Below the pieces are notes generated by a model that did no database searches, was not told where the DNA came from, and saw only the letters and a list, made by a program, of their open reading frames with translations. 64,000 nt of DNA from Halomonas organivorans (GTDB lineage: Bacteria; Pseudomonadota; Gammaproteobacteria; Pseudomonadales; Halomonadaceae): contig NZ_JACHXM010000009.1 of NCBI RefSeq assembly GCF_014192055.1, positions 62,001 to 126,000 of the forward strand. Direction: 5' to 3'. The translations under genes were made by a program, and so were the position numbers. Below, piece after piece: positions 15,323-24,456 of the stretch (within the stretch, counting starts at the first letter, position 1; each line of letters begins with the position of its first letter).

Positions 15323-16246
15323 ATGCGCTATACCCTGCGCCAGCTCGAAGTGTTCGTGGCCGTGGCCCAGCACGAGAGCGTCTCCCATGCCGCCCGCGCC
15401 CTGTCGCTGTCCCAGTCGGCGGCCAGCACCGCCCTGGCCGAGCTCGAGCGACAGTTCGACTGCCGGCTGCTGGACCGGATCGGCAAGCGGCTCAAGCTCA
15501 ACGCCCTGGGCTTCCAGCTGTTGCCCAAGGCGGTGGCGCTGCTCGATCGTGCCGAGGAAGTCGAGGAGCTGCTGCGCGGCCAGCAGGGCATCGGCACCCT
15601 CGACGTCGGCGCCACCCTGACCATCGGCAACTACCTGGCCACCCTGCTGATCAGCGACTTCATGCAGCAGCACCCGGGCAGCCGCATCCGCCTGCAGGTG
15701 CGCAACACCCGCACCATCATCGACAGCGTGCGGCACCACGAGCTGGACCTGGGGCTGATCGAGGGCCAGTGCGAGGACGAAGACGTGATCACCCAGCCGT
15801 GGGTGGAGGACGAGTTGGCGGTGTTCTGCGCCCCGCGTCACCCGCTGGCCGGCCAAGGCCCGGTGGAGCTCGACCGGCTGCTGCGGGAAGCCTGGATCAT
15901 GCGCGAGGAGGGCTCCGGCACCCGGTTGACCCTGGAACAGGCCGCCCGGCACCGTCGTGGACGCTTCAATACCCTGCTCGAACTCGAGCACACCGAGGGC
16001 ATCAAGCGCGCCGTGGAATCCGGCCTGGGCGTCGGCTGCGTATCGCGGCTGGCGCTGCGCGACGCCTTCCGCCGCGGCAGCCTGGTGCCGATCCCCACGC
16101 CCGATCTGGACCTGAGCCGTCAGTTCGCCTTCATCTGGCACCGGCACAAGTACCTGGCGCCCGGCATGCGCGAGTTCCTCAAGCTATGCCGGCAGATGAC
16201 CGAAGGCATCCGTCGTAGCGACCAGCTCGATCTGCCCCACTATTGA
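15323..16246 (+). CDS. finR: LysR-family regulator, FinR-like
   Basis: 307-aa LysR protein with an N-terminal helix-turn-helix (MRYTLRQLEVFVAVAQHES, then ALSLSQSAASTALAELERQF, residues about 1-65) and a periplasmic-binding-protein-like effector domain. Orientation divergent from fpr matches FinR of Pseudomonas, which activates fpr under superoxide stress. The function is inferred from that synteny. Start ATG at 15323 follows GGAG. Three ATTCCG motifs in the shared 159-bp spacer are candidate sites. It converges with the chemoreceptor gene downstream. Confidence 0.82.
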   Translation: MRYTLRQLEVFVAVAQHESVSHAARALSLSQSAASTALAELERQFDCRLLDRIGKRLKLNALGFQLLPKAVALLDRAEEVEELLRGQQGIGTLDVGATLTIGNYLATLLISDFMQQHPGSRIRLQVRNTRTIIDSVRHHELDLGLIEGQCEDEDVITQPWVEDELAVFCAPRHPLAGQGPVELDRLLREAWIMREEGSGTRLTLEQAARHRRGRFNTLLELEHTEGIKRAVESGLGVGCVSRLALRDAFRRGSLVPIPTPDLDLSRQFAFIWHRHKYLAPGMREFLKLCRQMTEGIRRSDQLDLPHY

Positions 16247-16280
16247 CCGGCCATGCGGCACGTCCCTGTGCCGTGACCGG
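16247..16280. terminator. Hairpin between convergent finR and chemoreceptor genes
   Basis: Inner stem CGGCAC / GTGCCG with a 6-nt loop at 16256-16273, flanked by CCGG on both sides. No T-run; a possible bidirectional terminator. Confidence 0.35.
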
Positions 16281-16302
16281 CTCGGCGCAAACGCTGGCCG
16301 GC

Positions 16303-18432
16303 TCAGTCCTCCAGCAGGGCGAGCTCGGCCCGCCGGGGGCGGGCCGCCGGCAAGGCCGGCGCCGAGTCGTCGCGAGCCTTCAGCGTGAAGCCGCCGACCA
16401 GCTCGGCGAGATGGTCGGCCTGCTCCTTGAGCCGCTCGGCGGCGGTGGTCGACTCCTCCACCAGCGCCGCGTTCTGCTGGGTCATGTTATCGAGCTCGGA
16501 CACCGCCACGTTGACCTGGCCGATGCCGTCGCGCTGCTCGCCGGTGGCAGCGGTGATCTCGCCCAGCACGTCGGCCACCCGGGCAACGCTTCCCACCAGC
16601 TCTTCCATGGTGTCCCCGGCAGCGCGCACCTGGCGCTCGCCCTCCTCGGTGCGGGTGGCCGAGGTGTCGATCAGCGCCCGGATCTGCTTGGCCGATTCGG
16701 CGCTGCGGCTGGCCAGCTGGCGTACCTCGCCGGCCACCACCGCGAAGCCGCGCCCCTGCTCGCCGGCTCTGGCCGCCTCCACCGAGGCGTTGAGCGCCAG
16801 CAGGTTGGTCTGGAAGGCGATGCTGTCCATCAGGGTGACGATCTCGCCGATCTGTCGCGACGATTCGCTGATGCCCTGCATCGTCTCCACCACCTGGCCC
16901 ATGGCCTCACCACCGCGACTCGCCACCTCGCTGGCCGACGCCGCCAGGCCGCTGGCCTGCCGCGCCGCATCCGCGGTGTGCTCCACGGTGCCGGTGATCT
17001 CCTCCATGGAGGCCGAGGTCTGCTGCAGGCTGGACGCGGCGTTCTCGGTGCGCCGCGACAGGTCCTGACCACCCTGGGCAATCTCGGTGGCGGCCACGTT
17101 CACCGATTCGCTGCTGTCGCGAACGTCGACCAGCACGTCGTTGACCTTGTCGGCGAAGGCGTTGAACTCGATGGCCAATCGCGCCGTCTCGTCGCGGCCG
17201 CGCACCGGCAGGCGCCGCGTCAGGTCGCCGTCGCCGGAGGCGATGTCGCGCATGCGCTCGGCCAGCAGGCGCAGCGGCCTGGCGATGCTGCCGCCCATCA
17301 GCCAGCTCACCAGCAGGCCCAGGCCCGCCACCAGCAGGCCCACCAGGGTCATGCCCCAGAAATCGGCCCGACGCTGCTCGGCCAGCCGCGCCTCCAGGCC
17401 ATGCAGCCCGGCCAGCACGGCCTGCTCGGGCAGGCGAATCGCCAGCACCCAGCGTTCTCCGGTGTCGCCGATGGTGAAGGGGCGATAGAGTTCGAAGCGC
17501 CCGGCCTGCGCGTCGAAACGATAGCTCGACTCGCCGTCGCGGGCCGCGGCCAACGGCGCCTGCAGCGTCTCGTCGAGGGTGTCAGCCGCGAGCTCGCCCA
17601 GGGATGCATCGGCGTCGGTGGCCGCGGCGACCACGCCCCGCGAGGCCACCAGCACCATCTCGCCCACGCCGTCGTAGAGCCCCTGGTTGGCCTCGGCGAG
17701 CATGCCCTGCAGGAAATCCACGTCCAGATCCACGCCGGCGATGCCACGGAACTCGTCGTCCACCAGGATCGGCACGTTGAACGAGGTCACCAGCTTCTGC
17801 TCGCCGCCGTAGTCGTAGTAGTGGGGATCGATGATGCAAGTACGTCGGGTTTCCTTCGGGCACAGGTAATACTCGCCCTCGCGAATGCCCTGGGCGTTGC
17901 GCGCCTCGCTCTCCATGCCGTCGCCCAGCGACAGCACCTCGAGGCCACCATCGGCGGTGCGATACCACCATGGCATGAAGCGGCCATCAGGCCCGTAGCC
18001 GCCGTCCTCGATGTCGGTGAAGTAGCCATCGGGGCCGAAGGCATCCGGCTCCCAGCCTATGAAGGCGTCCAGCAGGTCGGGGTGCTCGGCCACCGCGTCG
18101 CGGGCCAGATAGGACAGCTCGCGACGCCCCAGGGTCAGGCGAGCCCGCTCCTCGTCATCACGCTCGCCCATCAGCGCATTGGTGTCGGCCAGGCCGCGGG
18201 CCACCCCCAGGGCACCCTCGAGCTGGCGCCGGATCGCCTGTGAGCGCGCTTCGGCCAGGGCTTCGAGGCGCTGTCGGGCATTGGCCTCGACCAGATCGCC
18301 GGCGTGCTGAGCCACCAGGGACTGGGAGCGTGATCCGGCCCAGGTCGCATAGCCGACCAGCACCGCCGCCACCGCCAGGATGCACAGCCCGACCAGCAGC
18401 GCGACATGGGTACGCAACGACTTAAAGCGCAT
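16303..18432 (-). CDS. Methyl-accepting chemotaxis protein with periplasmic Cache-type sensor
   Basis: 709-aa chemoreceptor. Transmembrane helix 1 is [28 protein letters not shown] (about residues 5-30). A large periplasmic region of about 330 residues follows, with dCache-like features ([31 protein letters not shown]). Transmembrane helix 2 is near [20 protein letters not shown], then a HAMP domain, then the long signalling coiled coil with the hairpin tip [20 protein letters not shown]. No C-terminal CheR-binding pentapeptide is seen; it ends AELALLED. I start at ATG 18432, which has GGGAGG 6 nt upstream, rather than at the longer frame at 18480. The ligand is unknown. Confidence 0.93.
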   Translation of the reverse strand: MRFKSLRTHVALLVGLCILAVAAVLVGYATWAGSRSQSLVAQHAGDLVEANARQRLEALAEARSQAIRRQLEGALGVARGLADTNALMGERDDEERARLTLGRRELSYLARDAVAEHPDLLDAFIGWEPDAFGPDGYFTDIEDGGYGPDGRFMPWWYRTADGGLEVLSLGDGMESEARNAQGIREGEYYLCPKETRRTCIIDPHYYDYGGEQKLVTSFNVPILVDDEFRGIAGVDLDVDFLQGMLAEANQGLYDGVGEMVLVASRGVVAAATDADASLGELAADTLDETLQAPLAAARDGESSYRFDAQAGRFELYRPFTIGDTGERWVLAIRLPEQAVLAGLHGLEARLAEQRRADFWGMTLVGLLVAGLGLLVSWLMGGSIARPLRLLAERMRDIASGDGDLTRRLPVRGRDETARLAIEFNAFADKVNDVLVDVRDSSESVNVAATEIAQGGQDLSRRTENAASSLQQTSASMEEITGTVEHTADAARQASGLAASASEVASRGGEAMGQVVETMQGISESSRQIGEIVTLMDSIAFQTNLLALNASVEAARAGEQGRGFAVVAGEVRQLASRSAESAKQIRALIDTSATRTEEGERQVRAAGDTMEELVGSVARVADVLGEITAATGEQRDGIGQVNVAVSELDNMTQQNAALVEESTTAAERLKEQADHLAELVGGFTLKARDDSAPALPAARPRRAELALLED

Positions 18433-18643
18433 GGCCGGCCTCCCGCGGTGGGAATGGACGGGGCAAGAGGTGCCAGGCACACGCCAGGGGGACGCGGGGC
18501 GGGTGGGCCGCCCCGCGCATCGGGGAAAGCATCGTCATGAAAAAGACACTCGCGAATCGGGACAAGGGATTCGTGTTATCGGCACGCCGTCCGCCGACTT
18601 GACGCCCCCGGTTCGACCTCGCTTCGCGGATGTCGCCGAACGA

Positions 18644-19072
18644 TCAGCGCAGGTCGCTCACCGCCTCCTGGATGTGCTCGAGGCTGGCCTTGGTGAGGTC
18701 CTTGGCGAGGGTGTGGATGACCCGCTTTGCCGTCGGGGCATCGAGCTTGTCGCGCAGCAGGCCGAGAAAGCGGGGCGGCGCCACCAGGATCAGCTTCTCC
18801 AGGGTATTGTCGACCCGGGCCCGATACAGACGATCGGCCACCTCACGGGCAAACAGGGTCTCGTGATGGGCAGACGCCACGCTCTCTCCGCCGGAGGAAC
18901 GCGCGGTGGTGGATGTCGACTCGTGTACGTCGCCCTCGCGATCGGTCACCAGGTCGCCTTCGTGCAGGCGGCCCTCGGCATGCACCAGGCTGTCCTTCTC
19001 TTCGAGCTTGAGGGCATCACGGGTGAAGACCCGCGCCCTGGCGGCATCGGCCACCACGATATAGGTCGTCAT
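18644..19072 (-). CDS. Host-attachment family protein (AtsE/PF10116-like)
   Basis: 142-aa soluble protein beginning MTTYIVVADAARARVFTRDA. It has the family's N-terminal beta-strand VVADAARARVF and a C-terminal ERF1-like segment (FAREVADRLYRARVDNTLEKLILVAPPRFLGLLRD). The family is named for a protein needed for attachment of Agrobacterium to plant cells but is widespread in free-living bacteria, so the name says little about function here. I place the start at 19072, directly after AGGAG, rather than at 19186. It is divergent from the 161-aa membrane protein gene. Confidence 0.8.
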   Translation of the reverse strand: MTTYIVVADAARARVFTRDALKLEEKDSLVHAEGRLHEGDLVTDREGDVHESTSTTARSSGGESVASAHHETLFAREVADRLYRARVDNTLEKLILVAPPRFLGLLRDKLDAPTAKRVIHTLAKDLTKASLEHIQEAVSDLR

Positions 19073-19287
19073 AGTCGCTCCTTGAGGGATGTGGGGCGAG
19101 AGGGGCTCCCTCGCCCACTCTCTCAGCATTGGCAAGCCCCTCTCAAGCGTCAAACGGCGACACCTGGCGTCGGCATCCGCGGACACTGCCGCACGGCCGC
19201 CGGCTGGGGTAGGATGCCCGACTCATCGGCACGGAGCCCCGACACCAGCGAGCGGCATCCCCATGGCCGAACCCCGGAGGACACGAC

Positions 19288-19773
19288 ATGCGCCACTTCC
19301 TGTTCCCGCGGCAACCGCTGCCGCGCTCTACCCTGCTGTTCTGCCACGCGACCATTCAGCTAGGCCTGCTGGCCGCCGGCGGCCTGTGGCTGGCCCCGCG
19401 CACGCCCTGGCTGGCCGATACCGACTGGGCGACGGCCTGGCCCGAGCTGGCGCTCGGCGGCGGCGTGATGCTGCTGGCCATGGTCGCCACCCGCCTGCTG
19501 GCCGAACTATGGCTGCTCCCCCACTACCTGGCGGCCCAGCGCCCCGGCTTCGCCCCCGGCGCCGTGGTCACCCGTTCGGTGGAACGCCGCCCCGCGGTCC
19601 ATGACCAGGAGCGTGCCTGGACCGCCGGCGGGCGCGAGGTCGACGGCGAGGACGCGGTGCTGAGTCCGGCCCGCGTCGCCCGCCAGGCCCCGCGTCGCCG
19701 CCAGGACGAACCGAGCCTGGACCTGGCCGGAGGACACGCCGAACCGGCGCCCGCCAACGAGCCGCGGCTGTGA
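19288..19773 (+). CDS. Hypothetical two-helix membrane protein
   Basis: 161-aa protein I do not recognise. The N-terminal half has two hydrophobic helices, about residues 17-36 (LFCHATIQLGLLAAGGLWLA) and 52-72 (ALGGGVMLLAMVATRLLAEL). The C-terminal 75 residues are hydrophilic and probably disordered, rich in Arg, Glu and Pro (SVERRPAVHDQERAWTAGGRE onward). The start has GGAGG 8 nt upstream. It ends about 14 bp before the long-hairpin repeat copy. The codon composition fits a real gene; function unknown. Confidence 0.65.
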   Translation: MRHFLFPRQPLPRSTLLFCHATIQLGLLAAGGLWLAPRTPWLADTDWATAWPELALGGGVMLLAMVATRLLAELWLLPHYLAAQRPGFAPGAVVTRSVERRPAVHDQERAWTAGGREVDGEDAVLSPARVARQAPRRRQDEPSLDLAGGHAEPAPANEPRL

Positions 19774-19787
19774 CGACATTTCGCTCG

Positions 19788-19945
19788 CGAGGGGCTTACA
19801 AACGTCACGAGCGAAGGCCAGGCAAGGCGAAACAGGCTGAAAAACGGACCGGGCTCGCGTGCGAGTTTACAAGCTGGAAAATGAGCATCTTGAATGCTTA
19901 TTTCAACGCCGCAATGGCCGAGCGCAGTCGTTTGTATGCCCCTCG
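19788..19945. repeat. Dispersed long-hairpin repeat, copy 1
   Basis: 158-bp element with terminal arms CGAGGGGCTTACAAACG (19788-19804) and CGTTTGTATGCCCCTCG (19929-19945), which pair at 16 of 17 positions. The interior shares the core GAGCGAAGGYCAGRCAAGGC, then GAGTTTAC, AATGAGCAT, AACGCCG and GGCCRAGCGCAG with copy 2 at 33756-33892. The gap 19774-20010 holds only this element and the speE terminator. Confidence 0.7.
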
Positions 19946-19947
19946 AA

Positions 19948-19981
19948 GCGACGACCCCCGGCCTTGGCCGGGGGTCGTCGC
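19948..19981 (-). terminator. Strong hairpin behind speE
   Basis: Perfect 16-bp stem GCGACGACCCCCGGCC / GGCCGGGGGTCGTCGC with a 2-nt loop, 30 bp after the speE stop. There is no U-run. Confidence 0.5.
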
Positions 19982-20010
19982 TGTCATCCGCGGTCTATCG
20001 AGGAGCCTGG

Positions 20011-20910
20011 TCACTCTTCCAGCAAGCGGCGCATGAAAGGCGGCAGCGCCAGGGCGCCGCGATGGGCCTCGACGGTGTAGTAGTCGAGCGGCAGCTCGTG
20101 CGCCGTGACATCCGTCTCGCGGAACGCGGTGACGTCGAGCGCCTTGCCTGCGAGGGTCACGCTCCACCAGCCGGAGGGATAGACCGGCTGCGGGAAGGGC
20201 AGCGTGGCCACGCTGTCGAAGCCGGCCTCGCGCATGTCGCGACGCAGTTCGCGGATGATGGTGCCGCTGTGATAGAGCGGCGACTCGCTCTGCTGCACCA
20301 GCACGCCGCCGGGACGCAGCACGCGATGACAGCGGCGCAGGAAGTCGGTCTTGAACAGCCCTTCGGCGGGCCCCACCGGATCGGTGGAGTCGATGATCAG
20401 CACGTCGACGCTTTCGTCGCCCGCCTCCTCGATCCACTGCACACCGTCGGCGAACATGAGCTCGGCGCGGGGATCGTCGTTGGACGCGGTGAGCGCCGGG
20501 AAGAAGCGCTCGGCGGCCAGGGTCACTTCCTCGTCGATATCGATCTGGGTGACCTTCTCGACGCCGGGATGACGCAGCACCTCGCGCAGGGTGCCGCAAT
20601 CGCCGCCGCCGATGATCACCACCCGCCGCGGGGCGGCATGGGTGAACAGCGCGGGGTGGGCGATCATCTCGTGATAGAGGAAGTTGTCGCGATCGCTCAG
20701 CATCACGCAGCCGTCGAGCACCATCAGGTTGCCGTAGGTCTCGGTGGCGTAGACCTCGAGGTGCTGATAGGGGCTCTGCACCTCGTGCAGTTTCTCGGTG
20801 ACCTTCAGCGAGAAGGCGCTGCCGTGGCTGTCGAAGACTTCGGTGAACCAGCCGGAACTGGAACCAGAGCCGAGGCCAGCATCGGGGCCGGAATCAAGAG
20901 AGGAGCTCAT
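20011..20910 (-). CDS. speE: Spermidine synthase (polyamine aminopropyltransferase)
   Basis: 299-aa enzyme transferring the aminopropyl group of decarboxylated S-adenosylmethionine to putrescine. Visible signatures: the N-terminal YQHLEVYATETYGNLMVLDG region with the Q substrate contact, the nucleotide-binding VVIIGGGDCGTLREVLRHP, VTQIDIDEEV with the acidic ribose ligand and the catalytic IIDSTDPVGPAEGLF. A Gly/Ser-rich N-terminal tail of about 20 residues (SSSLDSGPDAGLGSGSSSG) precedes the domain and is probably disordered. No speD is adjacent. A strong hairpin follows the stop. Confidence 0.95.
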   Translation of the reverse strand: MSSSLDSGPDAGLGSGSSSGWFTEVFDSHGSAFSLKVTEKLHEVQSPYQHLEVYATETYGNLMVLDGCVMLSDRDNFLYHEMIAHPALFTHAAPRRVVIIGGGDCGTLREVLRHPGVEKVTQIDIDEEVTLAAERFFPALTASNDDPRAELMFADGVQWIEEAGDESVDVLIIDSTDPVGPAEGLFKTDFLRRCHRVLRPGGVLVQQSESPLYHSGTIIRELRRDMREAGFDSVATLPFPQPVYPSGWWSVTLAGKALDVTAFRETDVTAHELPLDYYTVEAHRGALALPPFMRRLLEE

Positions 20911-20985
20911 CGGGGACCCTCAAGGTAACGTGTGGAGAAGAGCGGGCCGCCGGCAAAGCGGCGGCCGCAAGATAGCCCAGGACGG

Positions 20986-21357
20986 CTAGCGAAGGAAGCC
21001 CCGGCGCAGCCCGTGGAGCGCCAGCACCGCGCAGCCGGCGCCCAATGTATTGGCCAGGATATCGGCCGGGTCGCCGCCGAAGCGCCCGGGCACCGCGATC
21101 TGGGCGAATTCGATCGCCACGCCGAACAGCGCGGCCGCGGCGAAGGCCAGTGGCAGACGCAGCCCGGCCAGTCCGCAGAGCCCGGCGATGGCGGCGTAGC
21201 CGAGGAAGTGGTTGGCCTTGTCCCAGGGCAACGCATCGGGCAGCTCGTCGCCCGGCATGAGGCTGCCCCAGGCAACCAACAGCGCCGCCACCGCGGCCAG
21301 CACCGCCCACAGCCGACGGCGGTCATGCCAGCGCCGCAGCCGCCCCGGGTCAGTCAT
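20986..21357 (-). CDS. VanZ-like membrane protein
   Basis: 123-aa protein with about four membrane segments and the VanZ-family pattern: early [10 protein letters not shown], then [19 protein letters not shown] (Asp/Lys-x-x-x-H-Phe), then [35 protein letters not shown] with the conserved EFxQ..R..D..N residues. VanZ gives low-level teicoplanin resistance in enterococci; chromosomal proteobacterial members have no assigned function. Its start overlaps the end of hemE by 8 bp, so the two are translationally coupled. Confidence 0.85.
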   Translation of the reverse strand: MTDPGRLRRWHDRRRLWAVLAAVAALLVAWGSLMPGDELPDALPWDKANHFLGYAAIAGLCGLAGLRLPLAFAAAALFGVAIEFAQIAVPGRFGGDPADILANTLGAGCAVLALHGLRRGFLR

Positions 21358-22426
21358 GGGCGATGCGCTGATGATAGGCCGGGCTCAGTTCGTGCAGGGC
21401 GTCGAGAAAGGCGGTGACACGCTCCGGGTCGGTGAACTGGCTGATACCGTGCCCCAGGTTGAACACGTGGCCCGGCCCCTCGCCATAGCTGTCGAGAATG
21501 CGCGCCACTTCAGCGCGGATCGCCGAGGGCCGGGCGAACAGCACGTTGGGATCCAGGTTGCCCTGCAGGGCGACCCGATGGCCGACCCGCTGTCGAGCTC
21601 CGGCCAGCTCGGTGCTCCAGTCGAGCCCCAGGGCGTCGGCGCCGGTCGCCGCCAGGTCTTCGAGCCACTGGCCGCCGTTCTTGGTGAACAGGATCACCGG
21701 CACCCTGCGTCCCTCGTGCTCACGGATCAGGCCGGCGACGATCTGCTCCATGTAGCGCAGCGAGAATTCCAGATAGGCCGGCGTTGAGAGCGCCCCGCCC
21801 CAGGTATCGAAGATCTGCACGGCCTGGGCGCCGGCGCGAATCTGGGCATTGAGATAGTCGGTCACCGCCTGGGCCAGGGTGTCGAGCAGCCGGTGCATGG
21901 TGTCCGGCGTGTCATAGAGCATCGCCTTCACATGGCGGAAGTCCTTGCTCGAGGCGCCTTCCACCATGTAGGTGGCCAGCGTCCAGGGGCTGCCGGAAAA
22001 GCCGATCAGCGGCACCCGGCCGTTCAGCTCCCGGCGAATGGTCGTGACGGCGTTCATCACGTAGTCCAGGTCGCGCTCGGCATCGGGCACGCTGAGTGCC
22101 TCCACCGCTTCGGCGGTGCGCACCGGCTTGCGAAACTTGGGCCCCTCGCCGGTCTCGAAGTACAACCCCAGCCCCATGGCGTCGGGAATGGTGAGGATGT
22201 CCGAGAACAGGATGGCGGCATCCAGCGGATAGCGCTCCAGCGGCTGCAGGGTGACCTCACAGGCACGATCACGGTCGCGGCACAGGTCCATGAAGCTGCC
22301 GGCCTCGGCACGCACCTCGCGGTATTCCGGCAGGTAACGGCCGGCCTGGCGCATCATCCACACCGGGGTGCGGTCCACGGGCTGCCGCGCCAGGGCGCGC
22401 AGAAGGCGATCGTTGTTGAGTTCCAT
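21350..22426 (-). CDS. hemE: Uroporphyrinogen decarboxylase
   Basis: 358-aa enzyme converting uroporphyrinogen III to coproporphyrinogen III in heme synthesis. The signatures [17 protein letters not shown] (active-site Arg), [14 protein letters not shown] (catalytic Asp) and [16 protein letters not shown] are all intact, and the ending matches E. coli HemE. The start [12 protein letters not shown] at 22426 aligns with the E. coli start; an alternative ATG at 22438 adds four residues. Divergent from ribA; the stop overlaps the VanZ-like gene. Confidence 0.97.
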   Translation of the reverse strand: MELNNDRLLRALARQPVDRTPVWMMRQAGRYLPEYREVRAEAGSFMDLCRDRDRACEVTLQPLERYPLDAAILFSDILTIPDAMGLGLYFETGEGPKFRKPVRTAEAVEALSVPDAERDLDYVMNAVTTIRRELNGRVPLIGFSGSPWTLATYMVEGASSKDFRHVKAMLYDTPDTMHRLLDTLAQAVTDYLNAQIRAGAQAVQIFDTWGGALSTPAYLEFSLRYMEQIVAGLIREHEGRRVPVILFTKNGGQWLEDLAATGADALGLDWSTELAGARQRVGHRVALQGNLDPNVLFARPSAIRAEVARILDSYGEGPGHVFNLGHGISQFTDPERVTAFLDALHELSPAYHQRIAHD

Positions 22427-22564
22427 GCGGGCGCTCATCCACGGGAAATGTGGGCCACATTGTACCCCATCGACACCGCACGGGCTGCTCGTGAGCCCGT
22501 CATCGTCCTGATAGAATGCGAGCATATCCATCGGCCACGCCATGGTCATGCATCGAGGTACATC

Positions 22565-23203
22565 GTGACGATTCGCTACATCGCCGCCTCCCGGCTGCCC
22601 ACGCCCTGGGCCACCTTCACCATGCACGGCTTCGAGGACGAAGCCACCGGCAAGGACCACATCGCGCTGACCCTGGGCGACGTCGGCGACGGCACACCGG
22701 TGCTGGGCCGCGTCCACTCCGAATGCCTGACCGGCGACGCACTGTTCTCCATGCGCTGCGACTGCGGCTACCAGCTCCAGGAAGCGCTCAAGCGCATCGC
22801 CGAGGAGGGCCGCGGCGTGCTGTTCTACCTGCGCCAGGAGGGTCGAGGCATCGGTCTGCTCAACAAGATCCGCGCCTACCACCTGCAGGACCAGGGTGCC
22901 GACACCGTGGAAGCCAACGAGCAGCTCGGATTCGCCGCCGACCTGCGCCGCTACGATCTCTGCCTGCCGATGCTCGAGCACCTGGGCATTGGCGCGCTGC
23001 GGCTGATGACCAACAACCCGCGCAAGGTCGATGCCCTGACCCGAGCAGGCGTCGAGGTCAGCGAGCGGGTGGGGCTGACCACCGGCCTCAATCCCCACAA
23101 CGAGCACTATCTTTCCACCAAGGCCGGCAAGCTCGGCCACATGATGGTGCTGGGCGACTTTACGCAGGCCAGCGACGTGGACATCGAACGCAACAAGCCC
23201 TGA
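22565..23203 (+). CDS. ribA: GTP cyclohydrolase II
   Basis: 212-aa enzyme for the first step of riboflavin synthesis, opening the GTP ring to a diaminopyrimidinone. The zinc ligands are in [16 protein letters not shown], the GTP-binding stretch in [17 protein letters not shown] and the catalytic region in [11 protein letters not shown]. It is a stand-alone RibA without a fused RibB domain. The start is GTG at 22565, chosen because GAGGT lies 6-10 nt upstream and [13 protein letters not shown] is the family start. Divergent from hemE. Confidence 0.96.
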   Translation: MTIRYIAASRLPTPWATFTMHGFEDEATGKDHIALTLGDVGDGTPVLGRVHSECLTGDALFSMRCDCGYQLQEALKRIAEEGRGVLFYLRQEGRGIGLLNKIRAYHLQDQGADTVEANEQLGFAADLRRYDLCLPMLEHLGIGALRLMTNNPRKVDALTRAGVEVSERVGLTTGLNPHNEHYLSTKAGKLGHMMVLGDFTQASDVDIERNKP

Positions 23204-23267
23204 GCAGAGGAGCGGTATCGCTCAGGGCCGACGCGATGCCCCTGCTTTCCCCCTGCGTTGGATGACT

Positions 23268-23311
23268 TTCCCGACTGACGGGAACCTCCGCTTCGACGCC
23301 GACGTCGAAGC
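23268..23311 (+). promoter_or_regulatory. Two tandem hairpins before the hemolysin III gene
   Basis: TTCCCG-5 nt-CGGGAA (23268-23284) and GCTTCGACG-CCGA-CGTCGAAGC (23290-23311). The second ends just before the ribosome site AGGGAGG. They could end ribA transcription or modulate translation of the next gene; no T-run is present. Confidence 0.35.
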
Positions 23312-23329
23312 ACAAAGGGAGGATCCGTC

Positions 23330-23995
23330 ATGGCTCGGCACCCCGGCGACCCCGACTATTCGCTTCTCGAGGAGCTGCTGCACAGCGTCAGCCATGGCGT
23401 GGGAGCGCTGCTGAGCGTCGCCGGGATGGTAGCGCTGGTCGCCATCAGCAGCCGCGGCCTGACCGCGAGCCCGCACAAGATCGCCGCCGTCTCCCTATAC
23501 GGCACCACCCTGGTGCTGCTCTACACCGCCTCGACGCTCTACCACAGTACGCGCCACCCCGGCCTCAAGCGCGCCTTCAGGCTCCTCGATCACTGCGCGA
23601 TCTATACCTTGATCGCCGGCACCTATACGCCCTTCTTGATGGTCAATCTGCAGGATTCGCTCGGCGAGCCGCTACTGGCGGTGATCTGGACCCTCGCCGT
23701 CGCCGGGATCGCCCTCAAGCTATGGCGTCCCTGGGAGCTGGGCGGCCTGCACATGGCCATCTACCTGCTGATGGGCTGGCTGATACTGGTCGCCGCCGGA
23801 GAGCTCGACGGCGCCCTGTCAATGACCGGTATCGGCCTGCTGGTCGCCGGCGGCCTGACCTACTCCCTGGGACTGGTGTTCTTCGCAGTCCGCGCCATCC
23901 CCTTCAACCACGCCGCCTGGCACCTGTGCGTGATGGGCGGCAGCGCCTGCCACTACGCCGCCGTGGTCACCGACGTGCTGCCCTACCCGGGCTGA
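23330..23995 (+). CDS. trhA: Hemolysin III / PAQR family membrane protein
   Basis: 221-aa protein with seven predicted membrane helices. Family residues are present: the early LLHSVSHGVGALLSV (Glu/His), STLYHSTRHPGLKRAFRLLDHCAIYTLIAGTYTPF, and the C-terminal FNHAAWHLCVMGGSACHY with the zinc-binding His pair. PAQR-type bacterial proteins (YqfA/TrhA) affect membrane energetics and lipid composition; the name hemolysin is historical. Start at 23330 follows GGGAGG. Confidence 0.92.
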   Translation: MARHPGDPDYSLLEELLHSVSHGVGALLSVAGMVALVAISSRGLTASPHKIAAVSLYGTTLVLLYTASTLYHSTRHPGLKRAFRLLDHCAIYTLIAGTYTPFLMVNLQDSLGEPLLAVIWTLAVAGIALKLWRPWELGGLHMAIYLLMGWLILVAAGELDGALSMTGIGLLVAGGLTYSLGLVFFAVRAIPFNHAAWHLCVMGGSACHYAAVVTDVLPYPG

Positions 23996-24054
23996 GGCGC
24001 CCCACCCGGCCGGAACATAGTCAGGCGTTATCGACGCCATAGCATCGTTTCCCT

Positions 24055-24082
24055 TTGCTAATTGTTAGTCAGCTATTATTAT
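24055..24082 (+). promoter_or_regulatory. Possible promoter of the small exported protein
   Basis: TTGCTA (24055-24060), 16-bp spacer, TATTAT (24077-24082) in a short AT-rich stretch, 37 bp upstream of the ATG. Confidence 0.45.
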
Positions 24083-24118
24083 TGTCGCTATCAAACACGC
24101 CCGACGAAGGAATCTCAC

Positions 24119-24409
24119 ATGAAACTCAAGTTGATCACCGCTAGCCTGCTGCTCGCCGCCCTGCCCCTGGCCGCCCAGGCCGACCCGGCCACCGAGCGGG
24201 CACTCCAGCTGCACCAGGAGTCGCTGTCCACCGCGCCCGTGTCCCAGGACACTGCCACCGACAGCGCCTCCCGCCAGGCGCCGGCCGACTGGGGCGGCAG
24301 CGAGGCCATGGCCCAGGCCCGTCTGCGCCTGAATGCCCAGCCCCAGGCGACACAGATCGTCGCCAGCGACGACGCCATCGACCTGGCCCGCCAGGCGACC
24401 CAGGGCTGA
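24119..24409 (+). CDS. Small exported protein of unknown function
   Basis: 96-aa protein. It has a textbook signal peptide, MKLKLITASLLLAALPLAAQA, with cleavage before DPATERAL. The mature part is about 75 residues, polar and Ala/Gln-rich, without cysteines and probably helical or disordered (RALQLHQESLSTAP; AQARLRLNAQPQATQIV). The ATG at 24119 has AAGGA upstream. It converges on the histidine kinase gene, whose system pairs with the exported hydroxyisourate hydrolase, so it may be another periplasmic member of that response. I cannot name a family. Confidence 0.7.
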   Translation: MKLKLITASLLLAALPLAAQADPATERALQLHQESLSTAPVSQDTATDSASRQAPADWGGSEAMAQARLRLNAQPQATQIVASDDAIDLARQATQG

Positions 24410-24429
24410 CAGCACCGGGTCGATGGCAT

Positions 24430-24453
24430 GGCCGCTCCCTCGCGGGGGCGGCC
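24430..24453. terminator. Bidirectional hairpin between small exported gene and kinase gene
   Basis: GGCCGCTCCC / GGGGGCGGCC arms around a 4-nt loop, located between the two convergent stop codons. Confidence 0.45.
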
Positions 24454-24456
24454 TGG

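Noticed and set aside
19770..20080. Short frames across the hairpin repeat near speE
   Set aside because: They coincide with the repeat and the speE terminator, and their translations differ between repeat copies.
22426..23140. N-terminal extension of hemE by about 240 residues
   Set aside because: The extension is antisense to ribA and covers the shared promoter; similarity to HemE begins at MELNNDRLL.
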